From Lathyrus oleraceus (Eukaryota > Streptophyta > Magnoliopsida > Fabales > Fabaceae): DNA of 64,000 nt. Numbering within the stretch: the first letter of the stretch is position 1; every line of letters starts with the position of its first letter. Positions 34,402-45,649 of the stretch are shown piece by piece. Location: NCBI RefSeq assembly GCF_024323335.1, contig NC_066582.1:89834944-89898943 (forward strand), in the 5' to 3' direction. The notes beneath the pieces were generated by a model. It ran no database searches and was not told where the DNA came from. It saw nothing but the letters and a program-made list of their open reading frames with translations. Made by a program: the position numbers and the translations under genes.

Positions 34402-37400
34402 ACTTTTCAGCATTTCTAAACCTAGTTTTTGGCAGCCTACCAAACAGAAAATACACTTTCTCTCTTTCTTGCATTTTGCTCGATTTCACTTTTCTGCACA
34501 AAAACTTCAAAAGACCTCGAGTTGTCTTCATAGCTCCATCATCTGGACGATATTTGTGAGCTCATTCAAGCAACAAAACCCAGCTGGAACTCCAGCTTTT
34601 GTTCTGTTCTTCGAAGCACATCTCCCATGGCAGCTTGGAGCTAGATGCGATTCAAGCAAGTTTGAGCTCAATTCCTTCTGGGATACATCATTTGGGACCA
34701 TCATCTTCATCTGTTTCAGCTTCAAACCTTCAAATAACCACTGCTCCACACTTTTCTTCAAATCCAAGTAAATTTTCGAAACTCTAATTTCTTAAATCAA
34801 TGCTATGCCATGTGTAGAGTATGTTCTTGTGGTTACATTAAGCTTGAAATTACTAAAAAATGGTTAAGTATCATGCTAGTTATGTTGAAATGAAATTTGG
34901 AAATGGTTTATGTTCTTGCTCGATTTGTGACAACCAATGAGTTCTAGTGGAAATGGTTGGTGGATTCATGTTAGTTAGAGCTTGCTGGTCAGTTGTGTGT
35001 ATTTGATTTTCATTTCTGAAAAATTGTTGTTAAGCTCGATTGAACAAGATGTTGATCCCCTGTAGCTGCAGCCCTAAACTGTCCAGAAATGTTTCAGGCT
35101 CGTGTTTTGTTTGTTTATGTTGATGCTACATGTGTACCATTGCCATGCTGCTGTGTGTTTATGCTGGGAATTTATTTTCATGATGATGAACTTGCTTGAA
35201 ATTCCATGATGCTGTTGTTTTCAAACTTATACCATGCCCAGAAATTCCACTTGATTTGTTTGGTGTGGTTGCTTAAAAGTTACATGAACCTTGTTGTTAC
35301 CATGCTAAGCGATTTTGTGTTGATGTTGGTGATACCATGTTGAAAACCATGCTGTTAATGCCCTGCTGTTATTGCTTGAACCTTGAACATGCTCAGAAAT
35401 CCACATTGATTCATGTTCTGTTTGTGTTAGTATGCCAGTTGAATGCTGTTACCATACTATTGAAATGTTGGTCGAATGATGATGATGATGAATGTGTACA
35501 TGCTGCTGTTTGCAACCTACCCTGTCCAGAATTTCCACTGTTAATTGTTTGCTTGGTCGATTGGTTGATGTTGCTTGATGTTGATAATGCCATGCTGTTG
35601 GTCTTTTTCTGCTTGGTTTGATTTTAGTTTGTTGTTTTTCGAACATGATAACATGATGCCTTGCTGTTGGCCAAACCCTAGGGTTTTGTTAAACCCAGAA
35701 ATTCATTCCATTGGCCAATTTACTGTTCCATTGGCTGAGAGCCAATGAGAACATTTCGTTTTGCCTTGCCAAAACGCAGCACTTCAATAAGTGACTGCAG
35801 AATTACTAGAATGCCACGGTTGACCTTGGTTTGACCCCATATGCCATGCTTATTTGCTCATGCTTCACCCAAATGTTCATCAACTTCCATAATTCATTTT
35901 AAATTCATTTCAACTCCAAAAATTGTGGGATTTTTTGCATTAAACTCATGAATGTGTCCTCTATTTTATCATGATTTTTAATTAATTTTCCATGGTCTGG
36001 ATTTTAAATGATAATTGTTTTTCCAACATGTATGCATAAATGATACATTGAGCCATTCCTTTTGTGAAATTGTCATGTTGCATCCAATGAGCTTGAAATT
36101 TTTTGTGGTGAAACTAGACACATTGACCTTCATTTCCATATAAAGTTTGTGCATTTATCATTTGTGGATTGAGAGTTATGATTTTCTGAAGTTATGTGTT
36201 ACATTTGGTGCTATACCATGATCATGTATTTTCCCAATTTTTGTTCACATGCTTCCTCTTATCCAAATGACCCCAAATTTTGCATGAATCATCCATCACA
36301 TGTCTAGTTTGTGTATGAATTTTCTTGGAATTAATCTTGCTGTTTTCCATTTGATTGTGAATTTTCTTCCATGCTTGGTCATTTGTTGACTTTTTGTGAT
36401 ACACATTGCCAAATCTTTTGTGAAATTCTCATATCATATTGTATGTCCATGAAATTTCATATGTGATAACTAGACTTCTTGAGCTTTGCATGGGTGTTAA
36501 CCTCACTCATTTCTCTTCTGTTTTCAAATTGATATGATTTTTTGAAGTTGACCCATGCTTGTTGACTTTCATCATGCTTACTTGAATTTGGTTTGACTTC
36601 ATGATTTTACTTGACTGCCTTCCTCTCATCCAAATGCCATGAAATTTGACATGTCTACCATGCTAGATGTTAGGATTGAGTGTGATTTATTTCATGATTT
36701 TTGAGATTGTTTGAGTTGACTTTTGGAAGAGGTCTTGCTGTTGACCTATTTGTGCTCTTTCTTGCCATGCTTTGCACTCTTTTGCATATGAAATGACCAT
36801 GATGCATGATATAATTATGAATCCAATTGAGAATGCTTCTTGAATGTTTAGACTTGGTTTGGGTTGACTTTTCCTTGCTGCCTTGACTTTTTCTTTCATC
36901 TTTGACCCTAGGCTAGTCCTAGTGGTCTTCTAAGCTTATGTTGAGTTCATCTGTTTCAGGTTAAGCACCAATGCCTTGAGGATCATTCAAATGTGTTTTA
37001 GTTTGATTGTTTAATGTGCTAACCTTTGTTTTGTAGGTGACTCATATAGTTGAGTTTTGTGCCTTGCACAATTGATCCCTCTGTGGTTGACTTTTGTTTA
37101 TCCATTTGCCTTTGGTTTTGACTGTTGAACTGTTTGCTAATAAGTTTGACTTTTTCAGGTACTTTAGTTGCTTAAGTTCTTTGAACTTGCTTGCTTTGCT
37201 ATTTAGCATTTGCTTTGAGGTATAAACATTTCTTCTTCATGTAGTCTGGAGACCCGGTCTGTTATTTGACCGGGCAAACTGTCTGAAGTCCTCCTTAAGA
37301 GGCAATGCCTGTGTTTGTTTAAAATTGTCCCAAGCAGGAAAAGTCCTTCAAGTAAGGCAATTGGTGGAAGGTAGGGATAAGCAATCTATCCCCCACTATT

Positions 37401-37840
37401 CAGTGTGTCCTCTCTTTGCTCCCATTACATGGTTGAAGCATTGAGATAAATACCCAAGATCTAATCGAGTCAATAATGTGGAGAGAGTTCCTACTTTCTG
37501 AACTCCCACACTTTCTGATATGCTCTCCCCGATCAGGGATAGAAGCAATGAGGCACACCCCTCATCTCCTGTTCATCTGCTTCACCTTAGCCTCTCAATG
37601 GCAAGGTTAAGAGCGACTTTTACCCATTACAGTGGACTTCCAAAGTCAAACCCTCTTGTGTGAGCCCCCCTGTTTTGGCTATAGAGTGTGCTGTTTGATA
37701 TTCATTGTTTGATTGATTGCTTCATATGCACTTACTTGCTTATATGTTATGCATCTATCATCATCATCAATTGCCATTAATGCATAATCATCTCATTTGT
37801 CTTTGTGACATTATCATTGCTGTTTACCCATTGAGGACAA

Positions 37841-38545
37841 TTGTAAGACCATCCATTGGCCATTGCTCCTATGATATGGAAGTGAGTATAAGACCATCAC
37901 CTTGGCCACTCATCCTATCTTTGCTTGATTGTATGTGAGGAAGCAACTGTAAGTCCCTGCAAGTTGGCACTTGCTCTCCTATGATCACATGTTGTTTTGT
38001 TTGTTTGTATGTGAGGATACAACTGTAAGTCCCTGCAAGTTGGCATTTGTATTCCTAGGACCATACTGTGTATGTTAGAGTAAGTCCAGACAGATTGGCA
38101 TCTGACATCCATGTTTTGCTTTCTCTGTTTGTATGTGAGGTTGCAATTGTAAGTCCCTGCAAGTTGGCATTTGCCTTCCTGTGATCATATTGTTGATTTT
38201 GTTCTTGTATGTGAGGGTCCATTGTAAGTCCCTGTAATGTGGCATTGGATTTCCTAGGACCATACTGTGGAGTTAACCTAAGTCCAGACAGATTGGCAGT
38301 TAACTTCCATTTCTCATTTTTGTTTTCTTCTGTGGAGATTAGTGTAAGTCCATTGAGTGGCATCTGATATCCATTTCTGTTTTAGGAGACTGGTGTAAAT
38401 CCATCTATTGGTATCCGGTATCCGCTTTTTATTTCTTTGCCTGTGGAGATTAGTGTAAGACCATTGAGTGGCATCTGACATCCCATTCTGTTTTAGGAGA
38501 TTGGTATAAGACCAGTGATTGGCATCCGATATCCGCTTTTGCTTG
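37841..38545 (+). repeat. Tandem LTR stem-loop subrepeats (TAAGTCC/TTGGCA core)
   Basis: About twelve units start near 37841, 37888, 37947, 38021, 38078, 38146, 38222, 38276, 38340, 38390, 38452 and 38508, spaced 46-76 bp. Each has TAAGTCC or TAAGACC followed by TTGGCA or a close variant. Bases flanking the core can often pair across it, with different sequence per unit (for example AGTTAAC with GTTAACT near 38276). They are repeated at 58644-59348 in the 3' LTR. Confidence 0.75.
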
Positions 38546-39131
38546 CTTTGTTTGTTTGTTATTATTAATTGCTATTCCAAAGGACACACTTGAATCATCT
38601 GCTATATGATTTCAAGAAGTGAACCTTCTAAGAAGTTTTACTATCCATCTTCATCCATTCATCATTCATTATGTCCTAAACCTCTTCACACTCTTACCTT
38701 TTAAACTTGACATAAGTGTTGTGCAAACATTTTCATGCTTTTCAACTAAAAACCTGGACTCGAGTCCTTGACTTTTTTCAAACTCATTTCATAATACTTC
38801 TTTTGAATCAATCTTAATCATACTTTGACTCCATTTTCATAATCACAATCAATTAACTTCACTCATTCACTTGTTTTGGCTTTGTCCATTAATCTTTTCA
38901 TGCATTAGCCATAGGCTTCAATTATCATTGTGGTTGATGTAAATCTTGCCTATCCTTAGTGAGTCGACAGTAAGACTTCCGTACTTCAAACAGGGCTAAC
39001 CCCTCTAGTACGTCGAAGCTATCCTCGCATGGTGGATGTTGTTTTGGTCGAGTGTTCTCCCATTGATAATGAAAAGCCTCAGTGCTTGTGTTTAAAACTG
39101 AATCCACCAACTTTTTGGAAATCTTTTAGCC

Positions 39132-39177
39132 GAACTACGGCGTTCTGATCCTTACCTTTGATGGAAGGTACGTAGGC
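39132..39177 (+). other. Conserved LTR stem-loop (GAACTACG ... CGTAGGC)
   Basis: Inner stem ACCTT-TGATGG-AAGGT inside the GAACTACG/CGTAGGC frame. The 3' LTR copy is at 59935-59980. Compare the different inner stems at 2962, 5149 and 4714. Confidence 0.6.
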
Positions 39178-39551
39178 AACGGGTTCATCCGTTCGAACCC
39201 AATAACCCAATAAAAAATGTATATTCTTTTCTCATCATCCCAATCATGTTTGCACAATACGTATGTCATAACAAATAACAATTTAGCACAACAAGTGTGA
39301 AAAGGGCTCCCTAGGAGTACCTAGGACGTAGTGGGTGCCTAACACCTTCCCATTGCGTAATTTACCCCTTACCCAGAATCTCTGATCTTTTATTAGTTTT
39401 CTACGTGTAAAACTTCTTAGGCTTTTGTTCGCTTTTTAGCCAATCCTTTGGATAAATAAAAGTGCGGTGGCGACTCGAAATTTCAAGGTATCTCTTAGCT
39501 TATGGTTTAATCGATAGATCATATAGCGACGAATACACCGCTACAGAAAAG

Positions 39552-39569
39552 TGGCGACTCTGCTGGGGA
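39552..39569 (+). other. Primer-binding site (tRNA-Arg type)
   Basis: TGGCGACTCTGCTGGGGA, six bases inside the 5' LTR end. The minus-strand Ogre has it with one change, the relic at 3523 with two. Reported Ogre primer is tRNA-Arg; matching to the host tRNA was not possible here. Confidence 0.85.
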
Positions 39570-40563
39570 AATCACCAGAATCCTTGGTGGTATTGCCTAC
39601 TTTTCACCCTTGTTGTGATATATGTTATTATTTATTGTATGACATATTTTTGTACAATTTGGGATAACTGTATTGATTGTAATGTGTGAATTGCTTGATA
39701 TACATATGCTGTTTGCTTTGGTGATCTGTGAGACGAGTTCTATACCCGAACTCGAGTGCACTCTAGGATAGGAGAATGGCATAGTCTTGTTGACTGGTGT
39801 GGAGTAGTCCTTAGCCAGTTGACTTGCGAGTCCATTCACGTGGTGGAGGTCATGTTGAACTAATAATGTCACACAAGTTATTTGTGGTTAGGCATTATTC
39901 TTTCAATCATGTTCCGCAGAAGCCAAGGACCGTAGTTTACCAAACCCATCTTGGCCTATTTCTAGGACCGTAGTGCGGAGGTCGTTCAGATGTCAGTTCT
40001 GATACGATTGTTACGCGATACTACACTCATAAGAGTTTCTCTTGAGAATATTCTTGGAATACGAGTATTCGTTCCTCCGATAATATTCGAAAGATGGAAC
40101 GATGATTATGGGAACCTCTGATAGAACATGTCTGGCAGGTTTAAACCCTAGTACACTCCCTTTGGGTGGTTCTTAACCGAGACTCCATGCTCGTGACTCT
40201 CAACAAACCCGTGATTCGTGGTTGAGTCGTTCAAACATTGTTAATATCAATGGATCCCGGATCAGGTGTAAAACCTAAGATCCACCAAAGCGGCTGGTTG
40301 ATATTAAGAATGTTTGAACCGGTTCATGTACCGTTAATATCAATGGAACTTGGGTGTCGATAAGGTGAAAACCTAAATCCACCAAAATGGATGATTGATA
40401 TTAGGGATACATAGAGCTTTCCCACGACCTTTGTTTGGTGTGCCTTGCTTGATCCTTGAGTGTGTTTGTTGCATTCATGCATTCACGCATTCATCCGCAT
40501 TCATGTCATCAGAAAAAAGAAAATTTTCAAGGAACTTAAAGGGTTTATTGCAAATTTTCAGAC
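39570..40563 (+). other. 5' leader of the plus-strand Ogre
   Basis: About 1 kb between PBS and ORF1. It contains a hairpin CGAGTTC-TATACCC-GAACTCG (39734-39754) and the two inverted-repeat modules at 40229-40404. No protein domain. Likely place of packaging or dimerisation signals, by analogy only. Confidence 0.7.
40229..40404 (+). repeat. Two leader hairpin modules with a 22-nt inverted repeat
   Basis: Arms 40229-40250 and 40298-40319 are complementary over 22 nt with one mismatch (core TTAATATCAA / TTGATATTAA), with a 47-nt loop. A second, shorter module reuses the core at 40335-40343 and 40396-40404. Both loops contain the phrase AAAACCTAA(G)ATCCACCAAA, so the modules are degenerate tandem copies. 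Confidence 0.8.
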
Positions 40564-42012
40564 ATGGAAAGACCGAAAAGGCATACAAAGAAGTACAGCT
40601 TTAAGCAGCCCGATGTAAAAGAGTTAAGGAATCTGACATCGTATGTATTAGATCCCTTGGGTTTCAAGGCTCGCTATGGGAAGCTTCTACCGCTGTTGAC
40701 TACTCAAGTGGATGAGGGATTGATGAGCACTCTTGCTCAGTTCTATGATCCGCTCTATCATTGCTTCTTATTTCCGGACTTCCAGTTGCTGCCGACTTTG
40801 GAAGAATACTCTCACCTTATTGGGATTCCTATTCTGGATCAAGTGCCGTTCAGTGGCTTAGAGAGTATTCCATCTGCTCGAGAGATTTCCAGCTTGTTGC
40901 ATATAGATGAAGATCTGATTAGAGCTAATCTTACTACCAAAGGCGGAATTCAGGGTTTTCCTTCCGAGTTCCTCGTTGCCCAAGCTACCTTTTATGGGGA
41001 GGCCATGAGTGAGGATGCCTTTGAGGCTCTATTTGTGTTGCTCATCTATGGATTGGTGCTATTCCCCAACTTTGACAAGTTCGTGGACATGAATGCCATT
41101 AGGATCTTTTCAGTCCTTAATCCGGTGCCGACCTTGTTGGGTGATGCATATGTCTCCATGCATCTGAGGAATATGAAGAATGGAGGAGTCATTGTCTGCT
41201 GTCTACCCCTGCTGTACAAGTGGTTTATTTCGCACTTGCCGCAGACAGTTGCTTTCAAGGAGAACAAGGGATGTCTACGGTGGTCTCAGAGACTCATGTC
41301 TCTCACCAATGATGATATCACCTGGTATGATCGCGTGTATGATACCGTTCAGATCATCGATTCTTGTGGTGAATTCCCCAATGTGCCTCTTCTCGGTACA
41401 TGTGGTGGGATCAGCTACAACCCTACGCTTGCACGTCGTCAGCTTGGGTTCCCCCTAAAGGATAAACCCCATAACATTCTGTTAGAAGGTGTATTCTTTC
41501 AGGAGGGTAAAGATCCCCAAGGCCTGAAAGCCAGATTTGTCCGCGCTTGGCGCAATATTCGCATGAAAGGTAGGAATGAATTGGGTCCAAAGAACTGCAT
41601 TGCTTTGGAGCCATACACCTCTTGGGTCAGACAGAGGGCTGCTACCTATCTGATGCCGTATGATCATCCGAGACCTACACTGTTGGATGAGGCTGGGCCT
41701 TCAACCCTCCCTACCCAACGTGTAGAGGAGTTGAGAGAAGAAGACCTTTCGCGTGCCTGGATCCGCGAGAGAGAGGAATTGCTGCAGCAGCTCAAGGAGA
41801 AGGATGCTATGATTGAATTTCTCGAGCACCGAGTGATCGATGATCCGAACGACACTTGGACTTCTCTGCTTCCTCAGTCATCCAAATTCTGGAAGAGGAA
41901 GTATAATCGACTTGCAAAGGAGAAAGCCGATATGGAAGCCGCCTATGAGAGAGAGATCAAGAAGTTGTGCACTTCTCGTCTTCCAGCATCCCGAGCTGTT
42001 AAGGATCCATAG
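40564..42012 (+). CDS. Ogre ORF1 protein (function unknown)
   Basis: 482 aa, ATG at 40564. Homologous by eye to ORF1 of the minus-strand Ogre along its length: FYDPLYHCFLFPDFQL, PTLEEYSHLIGIPI, a NPVPTLLGDAY region, CCLPLLYKWF, CGEFPNVPLLGT and a RRQLGF motif. The last 100 residues are charged and heptad-like (EREELLQQLKEKDAMIEFLE), probably coiled coil. There is no RT, protease or zinc knuckle. An ORF ahead of gag is diagnostic of Ogre; its role is not known to me. The N-terminal part probably corresponds to plant DUF7745, akin to the plant mobile domain, by recollection. It lies 305 bp before the gag ATG in a different frame. Confidence 0.9.
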   Translation: MERPKRHTKKYSFKQPDVKELRNLTSYVLDPLGFKARYGKLLPLLTTQVDEGLMSTLAQFYDPLYHCFLFPDFQLLPTLEEYSHLIGIPILDQVPFSGLESIPSAREISSLLHIDEDLIRANLTTKGGIQGFPSEFLVAQATFYGEAMSEDAFEALFVLLIYGLVLFPNFDKFVDMNAIRIFSVLNPVPTLLGDAYVSMHLRNMKNGGVIVCCLPLLYKWFISHLPQTVAFKENKGCLRWSQRLMSLTNDDITWYDRVYDTVQIIDSCGEFPNVPLLGTCGGISYNPTLARRQLGFPLKDKPHNILLEGVFFQEGKDPQGLKARFVRAWRNIRMKGRNELGPKNCIALEPYTSWVRQRAATYLMPYDHPRPTLLDEAGPSTLPTQRVEELREEDLSRAWIREREELLQQLKEKDAMIEFLEHRVIDDPNDTWTSLLPQSSKFWKRKYNRLAKEKADMEAAYEREIKKLCTSRLPASRAVKDP

Positions 42013-42316
42013 GATGTCATTTACCTTTTCTCTTTGTAATGATTGAATCAAAAATGCTGTATTTCTTTGTTTTGATATATTTTGAAAGAAATATTTTCCA
42101 TGAGCAATCAAAATGTTTAATATTCCAAAATATTGCAAATAAATACCCTAAGGGTCCCTTGAAAATCAAAGCATTTGCACAAGCATTTCATGCATCATTC
42201 TTGCATAAACAGGTACTCCTTTGTTTCTGGTCTTCCGGTTCTAACCTTTGCTCTTCATTTATTTTGAAGACAAGCTGACTCACCGGTATTATACGAGAGT
42301 CAACTCTGCAAGGATT
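42013..42316 (+). other. ORF1-gag spacer
   Basis: This 304-bp gap contains no domain. The gag frame is already open from 42245, and the stretch just before the first ATG reads LTHRYYTRVN, similar to HRYSTRLN before the gag ATG in the other Ogre. Confidence 0.5.
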
Positions 42317-45300
42317 ATGGAGCAGTTGGAACAAGAGAACCAGAGTCTGAGAGATGAAGTCGCCAGACTTGGCGCTCTGATGGAGCAACTCCTTGCTGCT
42401 CAGAACCAGCCTGCTCAACAGCCAGCAACTCCCGTTCAGCGGACGGTTATATCAGAGGTAGCTACATCAACGGTGCCTGTCAGTGCCCATCAGCCCAATG
42501 CCATGCCTCCCGGTTTTCCTTGGGGGATGCCTCCCGGCTTCATGCCCGATCTGCCAGCTCCTACCTTTGCTCAAATGCCGGCATCTAGCCCGGTCCCTAT
42601 TCCCGTTCCTCCTGTCGTGCATACCATGCCTAGGGTAGACGACACCATCTATCACTCTGAAGCTTCTGAGGGCTCAGATGTTCACGAGAAAATGGATGCA
42701 ATGAACGACCAATTCCTCGAGCTGAGAAAGGAATTGAGAACTCTTAGAGGCAAAGATCTCTTCGGCAAGTCAGCAGCCGAACTTTGTCTAGTTCCCGGTG
42801 TTAAAATACCAGTTAAGTTCAAGGTCCCAGACTTTGAAAAGTATAAAGGGAACACTTGTCCTTTGGCACACCTGGTCATGTATGCCAGGAAGATGTCTAC
42901 GCAGACCGACAACGATCAACTCTTGATCCACTACTTCCAAGACAGTTTGTCTGGTGCTGCTCTCCGTTGGTACATGAGCCTGGACAGTGTCAACATCCGA
43001 TCTTTCAACGATCTTGGCGAAGCTTTCGTCAAACAATACAAATACAACGTTGACATGGCGCCTGACAGAGATCAGCTCAGGTCTATGTCACAAAAGGACA
43101 AAGAATCGTTCAAGGAGTACGCCCAGAGATGGCGTGAGCTGGCAGCTCAAATCACTCCACCATTAGAAGAGAAGGAGATGACCAAGATCTTTCTGAAGAC
43201 TCTTGGGTCATTTTACTATGAGAGAATGGTGGCCAGCGCTCCCTCCGATTTCACCGAGATGGTGAACATGGGGATGCGTCTTGAAGAAGGTGTCCGCGAG
43301 GGACGGTTAGCCAAAGATGATGGTTCTTCCTCTAAGCGATATGGAGCATTTAAGAGGAAAGAAGGTGAAGCGCATGCTGTGCAGTCTCAGCCAAAGCATC
43401 GAAGACCCTCTGTTCAGAGGAAGCCTGCACGACATTCCGGTCATCAGCACCAGGTGGCTCACGTAGCGCCTGTTTTCAAGGATAATGCTCCTCAACGTCA
43501 ACAATATCAACCTCAACAGTATCAGCATCAGCAACAATATCCACAACCGCAGTATCAACAACAATCTCGTCCACAGCAACAGGCTTATCAGCCTCGTGGG
43601 AGTACGAGTAATCAAGCAAACATGGGCTATGAAAGGAAGAAGATCAGCTTTGATCTGATTCCTATGACGTATACGGAGTTATATCCCTCTCTAATAGAGC
43701 GGAAGTTGGTTTCTCCAAGAGATCCTCCGGCTATACCGGCCAACCCTCAGTGGTGGTATAAGCCTGACCAGCATTGCGTCTATCACTCTGGCGCTCCGGG
43801 CCATGACATTGAAAATTGCCTCCAGCTGAAGACTAAGGTTCAAGACCTTATGAGAAGCGGAATTCTGAGTTTTGAAGACTCCAACCCAAATGTCACCAGG
43901 AACCCATTGCCTTCGCATGGGAAATCTGTGAATATGATCCAGGAGGACCTTGGGAAGTACAAGGTGAAGTACATCAGCCATATCCGGCAGTCATTGGTTG
44001 GATTACATAAGATGCTGTGTCAGCACAGTTATTTGGAGCATAACCATGACCAGTGCCGCGTCTGCTCGGTCAATCGTTTGGGTTGTGACCAGGTTCGCAA
44101 GGAATTACAAATGATGTTGAATGAAGGTACCATTGAGATTCTCCAGAATCGAAATGTTGATACAGTTGAACCTGAGGTGAATGTCATATCTCCAGTGTTC
44201 AAGTTGCCTGAGCCAGTTGTTATTCGCTACAATAGCAACAAGCCGAAGGCTTCCCCTGCTTTGATCATCAAACCAGCCGGCCCTGTGCCGTATTCATCTG
44301 ATAAAGCCGTACCTTTCCGGTACAATCCTGTTGCTGTCCAGGATGGGGTTGAGGTACCTCTGCCGTCTACTTCCGTGACCACTATTGCTGATGTTAGTGG
44401 GTTAACCCGCAGTGGTCGTGTATTTTCTGCGCCCGCTAAGGCTGTTTCTTCTGAATCTGTTGAGCGCCCCGTAGGGAATGTTGTGAATGTTCAGAATCCG
44501 GCACCTGCTGTTGCCCCACCTCCCTCCTCCGTACCAAAGACTCCCATTTCTTCAGTTGCTGGCCCGAGTGGCATTATTGATGAAGAATCTGATGAGATGC
44601 TGAGGCTCATCAGAAAGAGTGAGTACAACATTGTAGACCAGCTTCTACACACGCCCTCCAAGATTTCCATTCTTTCTTTGTTGCTGAATTCAGAACCCCA
44701 TCGGGAGTTACTGCAGAAAGTCTTGGACCTAGCGTATGTTGATCATGACGTCACCCTGGAACAATTTGATAGCATTGTTGCAAATATTACCGCTTGCAAC
44801 ACTCTGAGCTTTTGTGACGCTGATCTCCCTGAGGAGGGAAGAGACCACAACATGGCTTTACATATCTCTATGAATTGCAAATCTGATGCAATGTCCAATG
44901 TGTTGGTGGACACTGGATCGTCTCTGAATGTATTGCCAAAATCCACACTCTCTCGTCTGTCATATCAAGGTCCTCCTATGAGGCAGAGTGGGGTTGTTGT
45001 AAAAGCTTTTGATGGGTCGCGCAAGACCGTGATTGGGGAAGTTGATCTCCCGATCAAGGTTGGACCAAGTGATTTCCAGATCACTTTCCAAGTAATGGAT
45101 ATCCACCCATCTTACAGCTGTCTCTTAGGCAGACCATGGATTCACGAGGTTGGCGCCGTGACATCCACCCTACACCAAAAGCTGAAGTTTGTCAAAAACA
45201 AGAAACTGGTTGTAGTAGGGGGAGAAAAGGCTCTCCTGGTCAGTAATCTATCTTCCTTCTCGTACATTGATGCAGAGGATGAAGTTGGAACTCAGTTTCA

Positions 45301-45649
45301 AGCTTTATCTATTGATAAACCAATCGAGAAGAAGTCTCCTTCATTCACTTCCTACCGTGATGCAAAGCTGGCCATTGAATGTGGTGCAGTTGCTGGATTA
45401 GGGAAAGTGCTTGAACTTGAAGATAACCGATCCCGGGCTGGCATTGGCTATGATTCTGGGGCATGCAACGAGCAAGGTCTGTTCACGAGTGGAGGATTCA
45501 TCCATGCTGATCAACCTGCAGAAGAGGAAGCTGCTGCTATCATTGAAGAAGAAGATGCAGAAGACTTGAACAATGTTGTCATTCCTGGTGGTGTCTGCCA
45601 CAATTGGGTCGCTGTGGATGTTCCTACAGTTATCCATAGATCAGAGTAA
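42317..45649 (+). CDS. gag-pro: Gag-protease polyprotein of the plus-strand Ogre
   Basis: 1,110 aa from the first ATG in frame (MEQLEQENQSLRDEV); the frame is open 24 codons further up without an ATG. An N-terminal coiled coil is followed by a proline-rich region. The retrotransposon gag domain is at residues about 160-330 (VPDFEKYKGNTCPLAHL, YFQDSLSGAALRWYM, FKEYAQRWRELAAQI). A basic, glutamine-rich nucleic-acid-binding stretch follows at about 340-430. A non-classical knuckle CVYHSGAPGHDIENC is near residue 484. The aspartic protease near residue 862 has VLVDTGSSLNVLPK, and YSCLLGRPWIH lies about 70 residues on. Gag builds the virus-like particle and the protease matures it. The stop TAA (45647-45649) lies inside the intron donor, so unspliced RNA makes Gag-Pro and spliced RNA would make the full polyprotein. 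No lesion seen. Confidence 0.95.
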   Translation: MEQLEQENQSLRDEVARLGALMEQLLAAQNQPAQQPATPVQRTVISEVATSTVPVSAHQPNAMPPGFPWGMPPGFMPDLPAPTFAQMPASSPVPIPVPPVVHTMPRVDDTIYHSEASEGSDVHEKMDAMNDQFLELRKELRTLRGKDLFGKSAAELCLVPGVKIPVKFKVPDFEKYKGNTCPLAHLVMYARKMSTQTDNDQLLIHYFQDSLSGAALRWYMSLDSVNIRSFNDLGEAFVKQYKYNVDMAPDRDQLRSMSQKDKESFKEYAQRWRELAAQITPPLEEKEMTKIFLKTLGSFYYERMVASAPSDFTEMVNMGMRLEEGVREGRLAKDDGSSSKRYGAFKRKEGEAHAVQSQPKHRRPSVQRKPARHSGHQHQVAHVAPVFKDNAPQRQQYQPQQYQHQQQYPQPQYQQQSRPQQQAYQPRGSTSNQANMGYERKKISFDLIPMTYTELYPSLIERKLVSPRDPPAIPANPQWWYKPDQHCVYHSGAPGHDIENCLQLKTKVQDLMRSGILSFEDSNPNVTRNPLPSHGKSVNMIQEDLGKYKVKYISHIRQSLVGLHKMLCQHSYLEHNHDQCRVCSVNRLGCDQVRKELQMMLNEGTIEILQNRNVDTVEPEVNVISPVFKLPEPVVIRYNSNKPKASPALIIKPAGPVPYSSDKAVPFRYNPVAVQDGVEVPLPSTSVTTIADVSGLTRSGRVFSAPAKAVSSESVERPVGNVVNVQNPAPAVAPPPSSVPKTPISSVAGPSGIIDEESDEMLRLIRKSEYNIVDQLLHTPSKISILSLLLNSEPHRELLQKVLDLAYVDHDVTLEQFDSIVANITACNTLSFCDADLPEEGRDHNMALHISMNCKSDAMSNVLVDTGSSLNVLPKSTLSRLSYQGPPMRQSGVVVKAFDGSRKTVIGEVDLPIKVGPSDFQITFQVMDIHPSYSCLLGRPWIHEVGAVTSTLHQKLKFVKNKKLVVVGGEKALLVSNLSSFSYIDAEDEVGTQFQALSIDKPIEKKSPSFTSYRDAKLAIECGAVAGLGKVLELEDNRSRAGIGYDSGACNEQGLFTSGGFIHADQPAEEEAAAIIEEEDAEDLNNVVIPGGVCHNWVAVDVPTVIHRSE

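Larger units (their letters stand above)
33084..39545 (+). repeat. 5' LTR of the plus-strand Ogre
   Basis: TGTAAGACCCC...CCGCTACA. It shows the promoter candidate at 34390, tandem stem-loop subrepeats at 37841-38545 and the conserved hairpin at 39132-39177. A tail near 39300-39475 contains CCTAGGAGTACCTAGG, GGTGCCTAACACCTTCCC and GTGCGGTGGCGACTCG, shared with the other Tat-type LTRs here. No protein-coding gene is credible inside. Confidence 0.96.

Noticed and set aside
34469..34771. 100-codon open frame duplicated at 55273-55575
   Set aside because: Same reason: LTR copies of a young element. No family signature and no sign of coding beyond chance.
35670..35695. CCCTAGGGTTTTG and CCCTAAC phrases as interstitial telomere repeats
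   Set aside because: Single or double occurrences only, no tandem TTTAGGG array.
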